Source: DASXRC01 sp036506495 (GTDB lineage Bacteria > Actinomycetota > Actinomycetes > Mycobacteriales > Micromonosporaceae). From it: a stretch of 64,000 nucleotides of DNA. The translations under genes were made by a program, and so were the position numbers. The DNA lies in the NCBI GenBank assembly GCA_036506495.1, contig DASXRQ010000136.1, positions 1 to 64,000 of the forward strand, read 5' to 3'. The notes beneath the pieces were generated by a model. That model saw nothing but the letters and a program-made list of their open reading frames with translations. It had not been told where the DNA came from and did not search any database. Positions 8,658 to 17,327 of the stretch are shown one piece after another (within the stretch, counting starts at the first letter, position 1; each line of letters begins with the position of its first letter).

Positions 8658-9041
8658 TCACCCACCCCACACCTGCCGCATGCGGACGATGACAACCGGG
8701 ATGACCAGACTGGCCAGCGCGACGATGGCCGATCCCCAGCGGCTGCGCTCGATGATCGCGAGCGCCGCGCCGACCGGCAGCACGAGCAGCGACGCGATCA
8801 GGTAGCCGATGAACGTCGCCATCTCCTCGGGTCGCTCGCCGCCGGCCATCTTCACCACGCCGACGACCACCTGCACGGCCAGCGCGAGCTCGATCAGGCC
8901 GAGACCGACAAGGTGGCTGCGTCCCACGGGTCGGTTCAGCGCCGTGGTGAGCAGGCTCCACGCGGCCAGGACGAGCGATCCAATGGTGATCCCGTTCGCG
9001 AGCCCGTCGGTCACCGGAGGATCGTAGAACGCCACGTCCAC
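8658..9041 (-). CDS. Small integral membrane protein, unknown function
   Basis: A 127-residue protein with four predicted membrane helices (ITIGSLVLAAWSLLTTAL, GLGLIELALAVQVVVGVV, FIGYLIASLLVLPVGAAL, AIVALASLVIPVVIV). First gene of a minus-strand unit followed by a second four-helix protein and a LOG-like protein. The arrangement is common in Actinobacteria, but no function is known to me. ATG at 9041. Confidence 0.75.
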   Translation of the reverse strand: MDVAFYDPPVTDGLANGITIGSLVLAAWSLLTTALNRPVGRSHLVGLGLIELALAVQVVVGVVKMAGGERPEEMATFIGYLIASLLVLPVGAALAIIERSRWGSAIVALASLVIPVVIVRMRQVWGG

Positions 9042-9071
9042 CGCCTTGCGGAGGCGGGCAGACTATGAACT

Positions 9072-9776
9072 ATGTCGGTCGATGCGTCGATCGTCGTCGC
9101 CTGGCTCGCGGTATTCGCCGCCGCGGTCTCCGTGGTGGTCGTGGCGGCGCTGGTCGCCCGATTCCAGGCCCGGCACCAGGAGCGGTCCCAACACCCGGTC
9201 CGCCTCACCCGGGATGACGTCGAGGCGCTCGACACGCACGCGGCCGCCGTGGCCGCCCAGGCGGTGGCGGCGGAGGAACGCGCCGCCTGGACGCGGGAGC
9301 GGTTCGCGCTGGCCGAGAGCGAGCGGGATAAGGCGTGGCAGGCGTCGGTGGCGGCCCAGCAGGCGTACCTCGTGGCACTTCACGCGGCTGCCGAGGGCCG
9401 ACGGGCCACGGCCGAAGCACGCGCCCGGGCGGCCGACGCTGGTGAGGAGCGCGACCGGATGGTGTCGCGGGCCGCGCTGGCCGCGTACCGGCGGGGCGAT
9501 CTCACGCTGGATCAGCTCCGAGAGGTGTATCGGCGAACGTCCGGCTGGGATCCGGCGCAGGAGGTGCGCGAGCGGGAGGCCGAGGGCCGTCGCGCGACGG
9601 AGCGCGCCGCCCGCGAGGCGTACGACCGCGCGGCGGCCGGCGCGCGCCAGGCCGATCAGGCGGTACGCGTGGCGGAGGCGGCCGCCGACGCGTTGATAGA
9701 AGAAGCGGCGATGGCGGCCGCGGAGGCGGAAATCGCGCGCGCCTCGACGCCGCGCGGGCGCCGGCGTACCAAATAA
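9072..9776 (+). CDS. Membrane-anchored coiled-coil protein
   Basis: A 234-residue protein with one N-terminal membrane helix (about residues 7-30) followed by an Ala/Glu/Arg-rich, strongly helical region with heptad-like spacing from about residue 50 to the C-terminus, predicting a long coiled coil facing the cytoplasm. A short LTLDQLREVYRRTSGW segment interrupts the coiled coil near the middle. ATG at 9072, divergent from the membrane-protein unit by 30 bp. The family is not recognised; a structural or scaffold role is only a guess. Confidence 0.65.
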   Translation: MSVDASIVVAWLAVFAAAVSVVVVAALVARFQARHQERSQHPVRLTRDDVEALDTHAAAVAAQAVAAEERAAWTRERFALAESERDKAWQASVAAQQAYLVALHAAAEGRRATAEARARAADAGEERDRMVSRAALAAYRRGDLTLDQLREVYRRTSGWDPAQEVREREAEGRRATERAAREAYDRAAAGARQADQAVRVAEAAADALIEEAAMAAAEAEIARASTPRGRRRTK

Positions 9777-9782
9777 TGGGGC

Positions 9783-10697
9783 ATGCGGTTTGGCCTGTTG
9801 GGCACCGGCTACTGGGCGGTGGAGACACACGCGGCGGCGCTGGCCGCCCACCCGGAGGCCGAGTTCGTCGGCGTGTGGGGCCGCGACCCGGCCAAGGCCG
9901 AGGCACTCGCGCGGCGGTATGCCGTGCGGGCGTACCGCGACGTGGACGAACTGATCCGTGACGTGGATGCCGTCGCGATGGCGCTGCCGCCCGACGTGCA
10001 GGCACCGCTCGCCGCCCGGGCCGCGGACGCCGGCCGGCACCTGTTGCTGGACAAGCCGCTCGCACTGTCCACAGCGGACGCTCAGCGCATAGTCGAGGCG
10101 GTCGACCGGCGCGGGCTGGCCTCCGTCGTCTTCTTCACGAACCGGTTCTTCCCCAACGTCGACGCGTTCCTGCGTGAAGCCGTCGCGGCGGGCGGATGGC
10201 GCGGCGGCCGAGCGACGATGCTTGCCTCGATATTCCAGCCGGGCAATCCGTACGGCGCGTCCGCCTGGCGTCGACGGTGGGGCGGCCTCTGGGACGTCGG
10301 ACCCCACGCCCTGTCCGTTATCGCGCCCGTGCTCGGTCCCGTCGTGGAGGTGGCCGCCATGGATGCCCCGCACGACACCACGCAGGTGCTGCTGCGCCAC
10401 GCCGCCGGGCCGGTCAGCGGGATGGTGCTGTCGTTGGACGCACCGCCGGATGGGACGGTGTTCGAGTTCGCGTTCTTCGGCGCCGAGGGTGTCGCGACCG
10501 TGCCGAGCGGTGAGGACACCGTCGTGGGGGCGTTCTCCACGGCGATCGGCGACCTCATGCGGGCGGCCCGGGACGGTGCCACGGCGCACCCGTGCGACGT
10601 CCGGTTCGGCCGGGACGTGGTCGCGACACTGCAGGCTGCCGACCTCGCGCGGCGGGAGCGGCGCACGGTGCGCGTGACGCCGGCCCGGCCGGCCTAG
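9783..10697 (+). CDS. Gfo/Idh/MocA family oxidoreductase
   Basis: A 304-residue NAD(P)-dependent oxidoreductase of the Gfo/Idh/MocA family. The Rossmann motif GLLGTGYWA is at residues 4-12, and the family EKP motif appears as LLLDKPLAL (D replacing E) near residue 85-93. The C-terminal half contains WRRRWGGLWDVGPHALSVI, the expected substrate-domain segment with the conserved GPH. Substrate is probably a sugar or inositol derivative but cannot be deduced. ATG at 9783 lies 6 bp after the coiled-coil gene; the 3' end overlaps the convergent ATPase gene by 4 bp. Confidence 0.85.
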   Translation: MRFGLLGTGYWAVETHAAALAAHPEAEFVGVWGRDPAKAEALARRYAVRAYRDVDELIRDVDAVAMALPPDVQAPLAARAADAGRHLLLDKPLALSTADAQRIVEAVDRRGLASVVFFTNRFFPNVDAFLREAVAAGGWRGGRATMLASIFQPGNPYGASAWRRRWGGLWDVGPHALSVIAPVLGPVVEVAAMDAPHDTTQVLLRHAAGPVSGMVLSLDAPPDGTVFEFAFFGAEGVATVPSGEDTVVGAFSTAIGDLMRAARDGATAHPCDVRFGRDVVATLQAADLARRERRTVRVTPARPA

Positions 10698-11158
10698 GCC
10701 TGGACGTTGTCCAGTAGGACGGTCGCGGTGACCGTCGTGCCCTCCGGACCGGTCGCCACGTCGAGGTTGTGGGACAGCTGGCGCACGATCCAGAGACCGC
10801 GGCCGCCCGGCGCTCTCGGCGGCGCCCGGTGCGTACCGACCGTGGTCGGCGCCGTGCTCATTCCCGGACCTCTGTCGATGACCCGGCAGTGGACCGCCGT
10901 CGCGTTGCGCCACATGAGCAGGCGTCCATTGCCGCCGCCATGCCTGACCGCGTTGCTGGCCAGCTCGTTCGCGATGACCACCACGTCCTCGACGACGTGG
11001 TCCGGCGCGCCGCTCATCGCCGCGTGTGCCGAGACGGCGGCACGCAACGCGTACAGGCCGTTTCCATCGAACCGCTGGTCGAGCACGGCCGGCTCCGGCG
11101 GCTGGGGCGAAACGCCACCTCCGTTGCCGATCGCGTGCTGACTGTCACGGTTCGGCAT
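10694..11158 (-). CDS. Anti-sigma factor-type ATPase (HATPase_c, RsbW-like)
   Basis: A 154-residue GHKL ATPase resembling RsbW/SpoIIAB-type serine kinases and the stand-alone ATP-binding proteins abundant in Actinobacteria. N-box NELASNAVRHG (64-74), G1 box DRGPGM (95-100) and G2 box GGRGLWIV (118-125) are intact. It overlaps the MEDS-STAS gene by 14 bp, so the two are co-translated; STAS proteins are the classic partners of these kinases in partner-switching control of sigma factors. No sigma factor gene is nearby. Confidence 0.85.
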   Translation of the reverse strand: MPNRDSQHAIGNGGGVSPQPPEPAVLDQRFDGNGLYALRAAVSAHAAMSGAPDHVVEDVVVIANELASNAVRHGGGNGRLLMWRNATAVHCRVIDRGPGMSTAPTTVGTHRAPPRAPGGRGLWIVRQLSHNLDVATGPEGTTVTATVLLDNVQA

Positions 11159-12017
11159 GAGCCACCTGCAGTCTCACGGCCGGCACGTCGTCAGCGCCGA
11201 CGAGAGCCAGCATCCGCTGGACGACGCCCCGGCATACCAGCGTCATCCGGCGGTCGGGTGGCAGGGACTGCGCCGCCCGGACGATCGTGGCCGCCGCGGC
11301 CGCGTCGATGAATTGGAGATCAGACAGGTTCACCTGCGGATGGTGGTCAAGGCGCAGCGTCTCCGCGAGCGCCTGATCGAGGACATCGGCACGCATGAAG
11401 TCGATCTCACCGGCGAGCCGGATGCCGGGTGGACTGTGCTGCCGGCAGATCCGCAGCACGGGATCCTCGTGGTAGACGATCGCCGCGACGGCACGCGGAT
11501 GCGCGCGGGTCGCGAACGCCAACGTGACCGGGTCGAAGCTCTGCCGGTCGTACTGGCAGATCGCCGTCAGCCAGCCGTCGGCGAACAGCCGGCCGGCCTC
11601 ACGCTCGAAGACCAGTAGTTGGTCAACGGCGATCACCGGCCGGGTGGCCCAGCACATGTCCGCCGTGACGCGCAGTCCGCGGTAGCCGTCGCGTCGCGCG
11701 GCCTCGACCTGGGCGGCCAACAGGTCGATCATCTTCGCGGCGGTGAGCGTGCCACCGGCGAGCCAGGACTCGTCGCTGGTCCGCACCGCGAGTTGCCCCC
11801 GGCGCAGACAGTCCTCTGTGGGCACCGCCCGCCACGCCAGCTCGGCCGACAACCGATCCGGCGGCAGCGACTCGGTGAGACAGACGACCTGGTGCCCCTG
11901 GCCCAGTCCATCGCGGACGAATGCGGCGACGATGTCGAGCCGCTCCTCGGCGTCGGAGAAGGTCAGGCACGCATGATCACCGTCGCGCAGCGCATCCACC
12001 TGCGTGGGCGTCGTCAT
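11145..12017 (-). CDS. MEDS domain - STAS domain signalling protein
   Basis: A 290-residue fusion. Residues about 5-160 form a MEDS domain (DcmR-like sensor, starting RDGDHACLTFSDAEERLDIV); about 195-280 form a STAS domain (IRLAGEIDFMRADVL ... VNLSDLQFIDAAAAATIV). In STAS anti-anti-sigma factors a Ser/Thr after the FID triplet is phosphorylated by the partner kinase; here that position is alanine, so ordinary phospho-switching looks impossible through that residue. ATG at 12017 with an AGGAG ribosome-binding site; overlaps the downstream ATPase gene by 14 bp. Likely a light- or redox-like sensory input to the ATPase, by analogy only. Confidence 0.8.
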   Translation of the reverse strand: MTTPTQVDALRDGDHACLTFSDAEERLDIVAAFVRDGLGQGHQVVCLTESLPPDRLSAELAWRAVPTEDCLRRGQLAVRTSDESWLAGGTLTAAKMIDLLAAQVEAARRDGYRGLRVTADMCWATRPVIAVDQLLVFEREAGRLFADGWLTAICQYDRQSFDPVTLAFATRAHPRAVAAIVYHEDPVLRICRQHSPPGIRLAGEIDFMRADVLDQALAETLRLDHHPQVNLSDLQFIDAAAAATIVRAAQSLPPDRRMTLVCRGVVQRMLALVGADDVPAVRLQVAHAEP

Positions 12018-12245
12018 CCGGTCTCCTGAATATCGCCGACACTGGCAACCTACGACAGGTCGGCCCTGCCCGCATGGCGACCGCGACCGGCCGGCGGTGT
12101 CGTGGTGACCGTCCACATAGGAGGGGCCGGGTTCGGTTGGCGGAGACGGCCGGGCCGCGGGCCGGTGCTCCGCCGCCTCGTGACCAGCCGGAGTGGCAAG
12201 ATTACCGAGAGTACGAATTTGCTACGGCTGGGTGGGAGTTCCGAG

Positions 12246-12527
12246 ATGACCACCGAGTGGACGCACGTCCAGGAGGCCTTGCAAGATCTGGACTTTCCGG
12301 CCACCAAGGAGGAAATCGTCCGGTACGCGGAGGGGTACGGGGACCGCACCGCGGTACGCCTGGTGCGGGCGTTGCCGCTGGCGACCTATCGGAACATCAG
12401 CGAGATCCGCAGTTCCGTGCCGCTGAAGCCGGCCGAGGAGGACGGCCGCACGGCCGCTGACCAGGCCCGCCAGGCCCGGTCACCGCACGATCACCGGATC
12501 GCACAGTACCTGCGCGACATCGAGTAG
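12246..12527 (+). CDS. DUF2795 domain protein
   Basis: A 93-residue protein matching the DUF2795 pattern: a short repeat-like domain with DFPATKEEIVRYAEG near residues 15-30 and ALPLATYRNISEI at 43-55. ATG at 12246 is preceded by a purine-rich stretch (GGGAGTTCCGAG). Function unknown; the family is common in actinomycetes. The 228-bp gap upstream (12018-12245), between divergent starts, must hold the promoters of this gene and the MEDS-STAS operon; no clear operator was seen. Confidence 0.75.
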   Translation: MTTEWTHVQEALQDLDFPATKEEIVRYAEGYGDRTAVRLVRALPLATYRNISEIRSSVPLKPAEEDGRTAADQARQARSPHDHRIAQYLRDIE

Positions 12528-12571
12528 CTCCGGGCGGAGCGTGCCGATCGGGGCGGCGGCATACTTCGGGC

Positions 12572-13441
12572 ATGCCGCCCGACCTGATCGCGGTCACCGG
12601 ATCATCGGGCGAGCTGGGCGGCCGGGTGGCCGCGCGGCTCGCCGACGCCGGCGCCGCGCAGCGCCTGGTCGTGCGCGATGCCGGCCGGGCACCGAGCCTG
12701 CCGGGTTCGGAGGTCGCCGTCGCCGCGTTCGAGGACGCCGAGGCGATGCGGACCGCGCTGCTGGGCGTGCGCACGCTGCTCCTCGTCCCGATTCACGAGG
12801 GCCCGGGCCGCTTGGACGTGCACGCCACCGCGATCGCGGCCGCAGTGACCGCCGGCGTCGAGCGGATCGTGTATTTCTCGTTCGTCGGCGCGGCGCCGGA
12901 TTGCACGTTCACGTACGGCCGGGACCACTACGCGACCGAGCAGCTGATCCGCGACTCGGGCGTGGCGTACACCATCCTGCGGAACAGCCTCTACCTGGAC
13001 TTCGTCCCGTTCTTCACCTCGGCCGAGGGGGTCCTCGCCGGTCCGGCCGCGGACGGGCGGGTGGCCTGGGTGGCGCGTGACGACAGTGCCGACGTCGCCG
13101 CCGCCGTGCTCACGGGGGAGGGGCACGCCGGGCAGACGTACGACGTCACCGGCGGGCGGGCGCTCACCCTCGCGGAGACCGCGCGCGAACTGGCCGAGGC
13201 GATCGGGCGCCCGGTCCGGTACCACCCGGAGACCGTCGCCGAGGCGTACGCCTCGCGCGCCCACTACGGCGCGCCGGACTGGCAGGTCGAAGGCTGGGTG
13301 ACCACCTACGAGGCCATCGCGAACGGCGAGCTCGACACGGTGACCGACACCGTACGCCGGATCGCGGGGCACGAACCGCAGACGCTCGCCGAGCTGCTCC
13401 GCCGGCACCCGGAGAACTACCGGCACCTGGTGACGGGCTAA
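12572..13441 (+). CDS. NmrA/QorB-like NAD(P)-binding reductase
   Basis: A 289-residue atypical short-chain reductase of the NmrA/QorB-like group, which act as NAD(P)H-dependent reductases or redox sensors. The N-terminal ITGxxGxxG equivalent is VTGSSGELGGRVAARLAD (residues 8-25). The segments VERIVYFSFVGA and YTILRNSLYLDF are typical of the group, where strict SDR catalytic Tyr-Lys is often absent. The C-terminal helix-rich region (TLAELLRRHPENYRHL) closes the protein. ATG at 12572. No operon partner. Confidence 0.8.
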   Translation: MPPDLIAVTGSSGELGGRVAARLADAGAAQRLVVRDAGRAPSLPGSEVAVAAFEDAEAMRTALLGVRTLLLVPIHEGPGRLDVHATAIAAAVTAGVERIVYFSFVGAAPDCTFTYGRDHYATEQLIRDSGVAYTILRNSLYLDFVPFFTSAEGVLAGPAADGRVAWVARDDSADVAAAVLTGEGHAGQTYDVTGGRALTLAETARELAEAIGRPVRYHPETVAEAYASRAHYGAPDWQVEGWVTTYEAIANGELDTVTDTVRRIAGHEPQTLAELLRRHPENYRHLVTG

Positions 13442-13448
13442 CGCGGCT

Positions 13449-13885
13449 CTACTGGTCGGTCGCCGCGGCGTACGCCTCGGTGAGCCACGCGCGTACGTCG
13501 TCATCGACGTCCTCGGGCGTGACGAGCTTGACCACGTGTGCGATGCGCCCGGCGGCGATGGTCATCCGGCGGGCGATGCGGGGGTGGTCGGTCGGGGCAG
13601 CACCACGATGAGCGCGAGGCTGCGGGTCCGCGGCCGGACCTCGGCCAGCTTGCGGTCGCTGTAGAGGAACACGTCGACGCGTACGGCGTCGATGTGCACG
13701 GGGCCGAGTGTGCGCAGGTAAGCCAGTAGGGTGTCGAAGATCTCGCGTTGGACCGGCGGGCGGCCGGCGAAGCTCTCGTCGATCGTCCCGCCCGGCACGC
13801 AGACGTGCGCCTGGTGCGCCCGGGCGAACTGGCGTTCGCAGGCTGGGCAGGTCCAGCGCGTCACGGATCGATCATGGCAAGACAT
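13449..13885 (-). pseudogene. DUF5655 domain protein, frameshifted
   Basis: The N-terminal part (ATG 13885) encodes a zinc-ribbon-like start (WTCPACERQF ... HQAHVC) followed by the DUF5655 core (PPVQREIFDTLLAYLRTLGP, KLAEVRPRTRSLALIVVLPR). The frame then hits a stop at 13562. The missing end of the domain is present one frame over: DHPRIARRM continues into IAHVVKLVTPEDVDDDVRAW and WLTEAYAAATDQ, ending at 13449. A single missing base near 13580-13596, beside a GGGGG run, explains the break. Either a real pseudogene or an assembly error in a homopolymer. Confidence 0.8.
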
Positions 13886-13940
13886 TTGTCAGATGCGGCT
13901 GCAAGAATCCGAAGGGAACGGCAGACGAGGAGATGGTGCC

Positions 13941-15626
13941 ATGACCACGGACCCGACCGCCGGGGCGGCCACCGATGCGCACGAACCGCGGGGCACACCG
14001 GCGCTGAAACACAGTCCGTGGCTCGTGCTGTTCACGCTCTGCCTGGGCTTCTTCATGATCTTGCTCGATACGACGATCGTGAACATCGCGATCCCCAACA
14101 TGATCGACAAGCTGCACGCGTCGCTCGACGAGATCCTGTGGATTCTCAACGCGTACGTTCTCGTGTTCGCGGTGCTGCTGATCACCTCGGGCCGGCTCGG
14201 CGACCTGTACGGGCCGAAGCGGCTGTTCGTGCTCGGCCTGATCGTGTTCACGCTGGCGTCGGTCGCCTGTGGCCTTTCACAGAGCCCAACCCAGTTGATC
14301 ATTTTCCGGATCGTCCAGGGGATCGGTGGCGCGTTGCTGACGCCGCAGACCCTGTCGACGCTGACCGTGATCTTTCCGCCGGAACGAAGAGGTGCGGCGT
14401 TCGGCATCTGGGGCGCGGTCGCCGGCGTGGCGACGATCGCCGGCCCGACTCTGGGTGGCTGGCTCGTGACCAACTGGGACTGGCGGTGGATCTTCCTGGT
14501 CAATCTGCCGGTGGGCATCGTGACCCTGATCCTGGCGATCATCGTGATGCCCGACATCCAGCTGCACCGCCGGCACCAGCTCGACTGGGTCGGCACCGCG
14601 CTCGTCACGCTCGGGCTGTTCCTGGTCTGCTACGGCCTGATCGAGGGGCAGTCCCACGACTGGGGCACGGCGTGGGGCCCGATCACGATCCCCGAGATCA
14701 TCGCGGCCGGTGTGGTCATCATCGGCCTGTTCCTGGTGCAGCAGGCCGCGCAGCAGCGTCGGGGCGAGCCGCTGATCCCGTTCGGCATCTTCGCCGACCG
14801 CAACTTCTCGGTCATGAACGGTGTGGTCGCGGCCATCGCGTTCGGCATGTTGGGTCTGTTCATCCCGCTCGTCATCTACCTGCAGTCGGTGCTGGGCCTT
14901 ACCGCCCTGCAGGCCGGCCTCACGACGGCGCCGATGTCGCTGATCTCGATGGTGGTCGCGCCGGTCGCCGGCCGGCTCTCCGACCGGCGCGGCGGCAAGT
15001 TCATCCTGTTCTTCGGGCTCACGCTCTGGTCGGTGGGTCTCAGCATCGTGGTCGCGTCGGCGCACGTGAACTCCAACCGCGGCGACCTAATGCCCGGGCT
15101 GCTGGTGGCCGGGCTGGGGCTGGGCTGCACATTCGCGCCGCTGCAGACGATCGCCATGCGCAATATCCAGCCGATGGCCGCCGGGGCGGCATCCGGCCTC
15201 ATCAACACGACCCGCCAGCTGGGAGCGGTCATCGGGTCCGCCGCCGTGGGCGCGCTGTTGCAGGCGCAGCTCGCCAGCAAGCTGTCGGCGCAGGCGCAGG
15301 CAAACGCGGCGAGCCTGCCGCCGGATGTGCGGGGCCGCTTCGTCCAGGGCTTCCAGGACCTCGCTTCGAAGGGGCTCGAGGTGGGCGCCGGGCAGAGCGG
15401 CGCCAAGCTGCCGCCGGGCACGCCCGCGCAGGTGATCCAGCTGGCGCTGAAGACGTTCCACGAGGGGTTCACCGCCGCGATGCGGACGACGCTGGTGCTG
15501 CCGCTGGCGGTGCTGGCCGCGGCCGCCCTCGCCGTCCTGCTGGTCAAGCAGCCGAGAGTCAAACGCGGGGCCCCGCCCGCCGCCGGGGAGGCCGTCCCCG
15601 CCGGCGCGCCGGCCTCGAATGCCTGA
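13941..15626 (+). CDS. MFS drug/metabolite efflux transporter, DHA2 (14-TM) family
   Basis: A 561-residue EmrB/QacA-type major facilitator exporter that uses the proton gradient. Motif LDTTIVNIAIPNMIDKL in helix 1 and the conserved SGRLGDLYGPKRLFV loop (motif A) are present, with WRWIFLVNLPVGI typical of the family. About 14 hydrophobic segments are visible. ATG at 13941 follows an AGGAG ribosome-binding site. A loop of about 75 residues near the C-terminus (from QLASKLSAQAQANA to KTFHEGFTAAMRTT) is extracytoplasmic. The convergent TetR gene at 15675 may or may not regulate it. Confidence 0.9.
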   Translation: MTTDPTAGAATDAHEPRGTPALKHSPWLVLFTLCLGFFMILLDTTIVNIAIPNMIDKLHASLDEILWILNAYVLVFAVLLITSGRLGDLYGPKRLFVLGLIVFTLASVACGLSQSPTQLIIFRIVQGIGGALLTPQTLSTLTVIFPPERRGAAFGIWGAVAGVATIAGPTLGGWLVTNWDWRWIFLVNLPVGIVTLILAIIVMPDIQLHRRHQLDWVGTALVTLGLFLVCYGLIEGQSHDWGTAWGPITIPEIIAAGVVIIGLFLVQQAAQQRRGEPLIPFGIFADRNFSVMNGVVAAIAFGMLGLFIPLVIYLQSVLGLTALQAGLTTAPMSLISMVVAPVAGRLSDRRGGKFILFFGLTLWSVGLSIVVASAHVNSNRGDLMPGLLVAGLGLGCTFAPLQTIAMRNIQPMAAGAASGLINTTRQLGAVIGSAAVGALLQAQLASKLSAQAQANAASLPPDVRGRFVQGFQDLASKGLEVGAGQSGAKLPPGTPAQVIQLALKTFHEGFTAAMRTTLVLPLAVLAAAALAVLLVKQPRVKRGAPPAAGEAVPAGAPASNA

Positions 15627-15674
15627 GCCCAGCCGGCGGAGATGCCGGTAGCCCGGGGCCGGGCGGGCGGGAGG

Positions 15675-16277
15675 CTAGACCGAGGCGGTCAGGGCGGCCG
15701 CGGTCGCGGTTGCCATCCGGCCGAGGTACTCGTCCGAGACCGGGCCTCGGGCTACCGCGATCCGCCAGTACAGCGGGCCGACGATCAGGTCGACGGCGGC
15801 GTCGGGGTCGTACTCGACCGGCAGTTCGCCGCGCTCGACGGCGCGACCGATCAACCGCAGGCCGACGTCGCGCTGATTGCCGTGCAACGCGGCCTGCAGC
15901 GTCTCGGCGATCTGCGGGTTGCGGGCCGCCTCGGCGAGGAGGTCCGGGATGATCTGAGAGGCGATCGGGTGCCGCAGCGCCCGCGCCGCGATGTGGAGCA
16001 GGAGTTCGAGGTCGCCGCGCAGGCTGCCGGTGTCCGGCAGTGGCAGGCGCTGCCCGGCGATCCCGGAGACCACCTCCAGCACCATCTCGAGCTTCGAGCT
16101 CCACCGCCGGTACACCGCCGTCTTCCCGACGCCGGCGCGGCGGGCGACCGCCTCGATCGAGAGCCGCCCGTACCCGACGCTCGCCAGCTCGGCTAGCACC
16201 GCCCCGCGGATGGCCTCGGTGATCTCTTCGCGGAGTACGGCGGCACCCGCCGGAGCTCGTCGGGCTTCGGTCGACAC
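15675..16277 (-). CDS. TetR/AcrR family transcriptional regulator
   Basis: About 200 residues. The N-terminal helix-turn-helix is clear: YGRLSIEAVARRAGVGKTAV followed by YRRWSSK. The C-terminal ligand domain is of the type with LGRMATATAAAL at the end. GTG at 16277 is preferred, because the alternative ATG at 16295 would leave no leader between the start and the first operator-like repeat at 16299. The divergent neighbour is a polysaccharide ABC exporter, so this regulator probably controls that operon and itself through the two repeats at 16299 and 16347; the effector is unknown. Confidence 0.85.
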   Translation of the reverse strand: MSTEARRAPAGAAVLREEITEAIRGAVLAELASVGYGRLSIEAVARRAGVGKTAVYRRWSSKLEMVLEVVSGIAGQRLPLPDTGSLRGDLELLLHIAARALRHPIASQIIPDLLAEAARNPQIAETLQAALHGNQRDVGLRLIGRAVERGELPVEYDPDAAVDLIVGPLYWRIAVARGPVSDEYLGRMATATAAALTASV

Positions 16278-16298
16278 CCGGCGAATATAGCGCAACGA

Positions 16299-16364
16299 CG
16301 ATACGGTTGCGTACCGACGTACGGGCTATTAATATTCACGCTACGTCGATACGGTGGCGTACCG
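16299..16364. promoter_or_regulatory. Two operator-like repeats in the TetR/exporter divergent promoter
   Basis: The 18-bp sequence CGATACGGTTGCGTACCG (16299-16316) recurs as CGATACGGTGGCGTACCG (16347-16364), one mismatch, 48 bp apart. Each contains an inverted CGGT-n5-ACCG dyad. Position between a TetR gene and a divergent transporter operon makes binding by that regulator the natural inference. An AT-richer stretch (GGGCTATTAATATTCACG) lies between the copies and could hold a -10 element. Confidence 0.65.
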
Positions 16365-16427
16365 TCCGATGAGACGGATAACCTCTGTTGACCACGGTTA
16401 GTGACGAAGCGAAGATCGGAGTCCTCG

Positions 16428-17327
16428 ATGCGACAGGCCGCCGTGGCCAACCGCTCACACTCGCCGTCCCTGGCGGAGCTGGCGAGCCGGTACGGCCTTC
16501 GCGTGGCCGGCGACCGGCCGGGGCTGGCCGCGTACACCCGGCTGGTGTGGTCCTACCGCCACTTCATCGTCGCCTTCGGCACCGCGAAGAACGCCGCGTC
16601 CCTGTCGACCGCCCGTCTCGGAAAGCTCTGGCAGGTGATCACCCCGCTCGTCAACGCGGCCGTCTACTTCCTGCTGTTCGGCGTCCTGCTGAACACCCGT
16701 CGCAACATCGAGAACTTCACCGCCTTCCTCTGCATCGGCGTCTTCGTGTTCGGGTTCACCCAGCAGGTCGTCATGTCGGGGATACGAGCGATCGGCGACA
16801 ACCTCGGCCTGGTCCGCGCGCTGCAGTTTCCGCGCGCGGCCCTGCCGGTCTCCGCCACGCTGACCCAGCTACAGCAGTTCGCCTACTCGATGGGCGTTCT
16901 GCTGCTGATCGTCGTGGCGAGCGGGGACACACCGAGCCTCAAGTGGCCGCTGTTGGTGCCCACGCTCGTGCTGCAACTGATCTTCAGCGGCGGCCTCTCG
17001 CTCGGGCTGGCGCGGATGGGATCCACGGTCGCCGACCTCAAGCACCTGATGCCGTTCGTGCTGCGCACCTGGATGTACGCGTCCGGCGTCTTCTACTCGG
17101 TGACGAGGTTCGAGGAACACCTGCCCGCCGCCTTCGCCAAGCTGCTGGAACTGAACCCGATGCTGATCTACATCGAGCTCGCCCGGCAGGCCCTGCTCGA
17201 GGTGCCGCCCGCGCCCGGCCTGCCCGTGCCGGTGATGTGGCTGGCGGCCCTCGGTTGGGCGGTCGTCGTCGGCCTTGGCGGGTACATCTACTTCTGGCTT
17301 GGCGAGAAGGAGTACGGCCGTGGCTGA
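16428..17327 (+). CDS. ABC-2 type polysaccharide export permease (Wzm/TagG-like)
   Basis: A 299-residue ABC-2 permease resembling Wzm and TagG, which export O-antigen or teichoic-acid-type polymers. Six membrane segments are visible after a cytoplasmic N-terminus, with family segments KLWQVITPLVNAAVYFLLFG, LVRALQFPRAALPVSATL and a C-terminal LNPMLIYIELARQALLE. ATG at 16428, eight bases after a GGAG. Its stop overlaps the start of the ATPase gene by 8 bp. No biosynthetic genes are adjacent, but a surface-polysaccharide island lies at 33.3-41.2 kb. Confidence 0.85.
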   Translation: MRQAAVANRSHSPSLAELASRYGLRVAGDRPGLAAYTRLVWSYRHFIVAFGTAKNAASLSTARLGKLWQVITPLVNAAVYFLLFGVLLNTRRNIENFTAFLCIGVFVFGFTQQVVMSGIRAIGDNLGLVRALQFPRAALPVSATLTQLQQFAYSMGVLLLIVVASGDTPSLKWPLLVPTLVLQLIFSGGLSLGLARMGSTVADLKHLMPFVLRTWMYASGVFYSVTRFEEHLPAAFAKLLELNPMLIYIELARQALLEVPPAPGLPVPVMWLAALGWAVVVGLGGYIYFWLGEKEYGRG

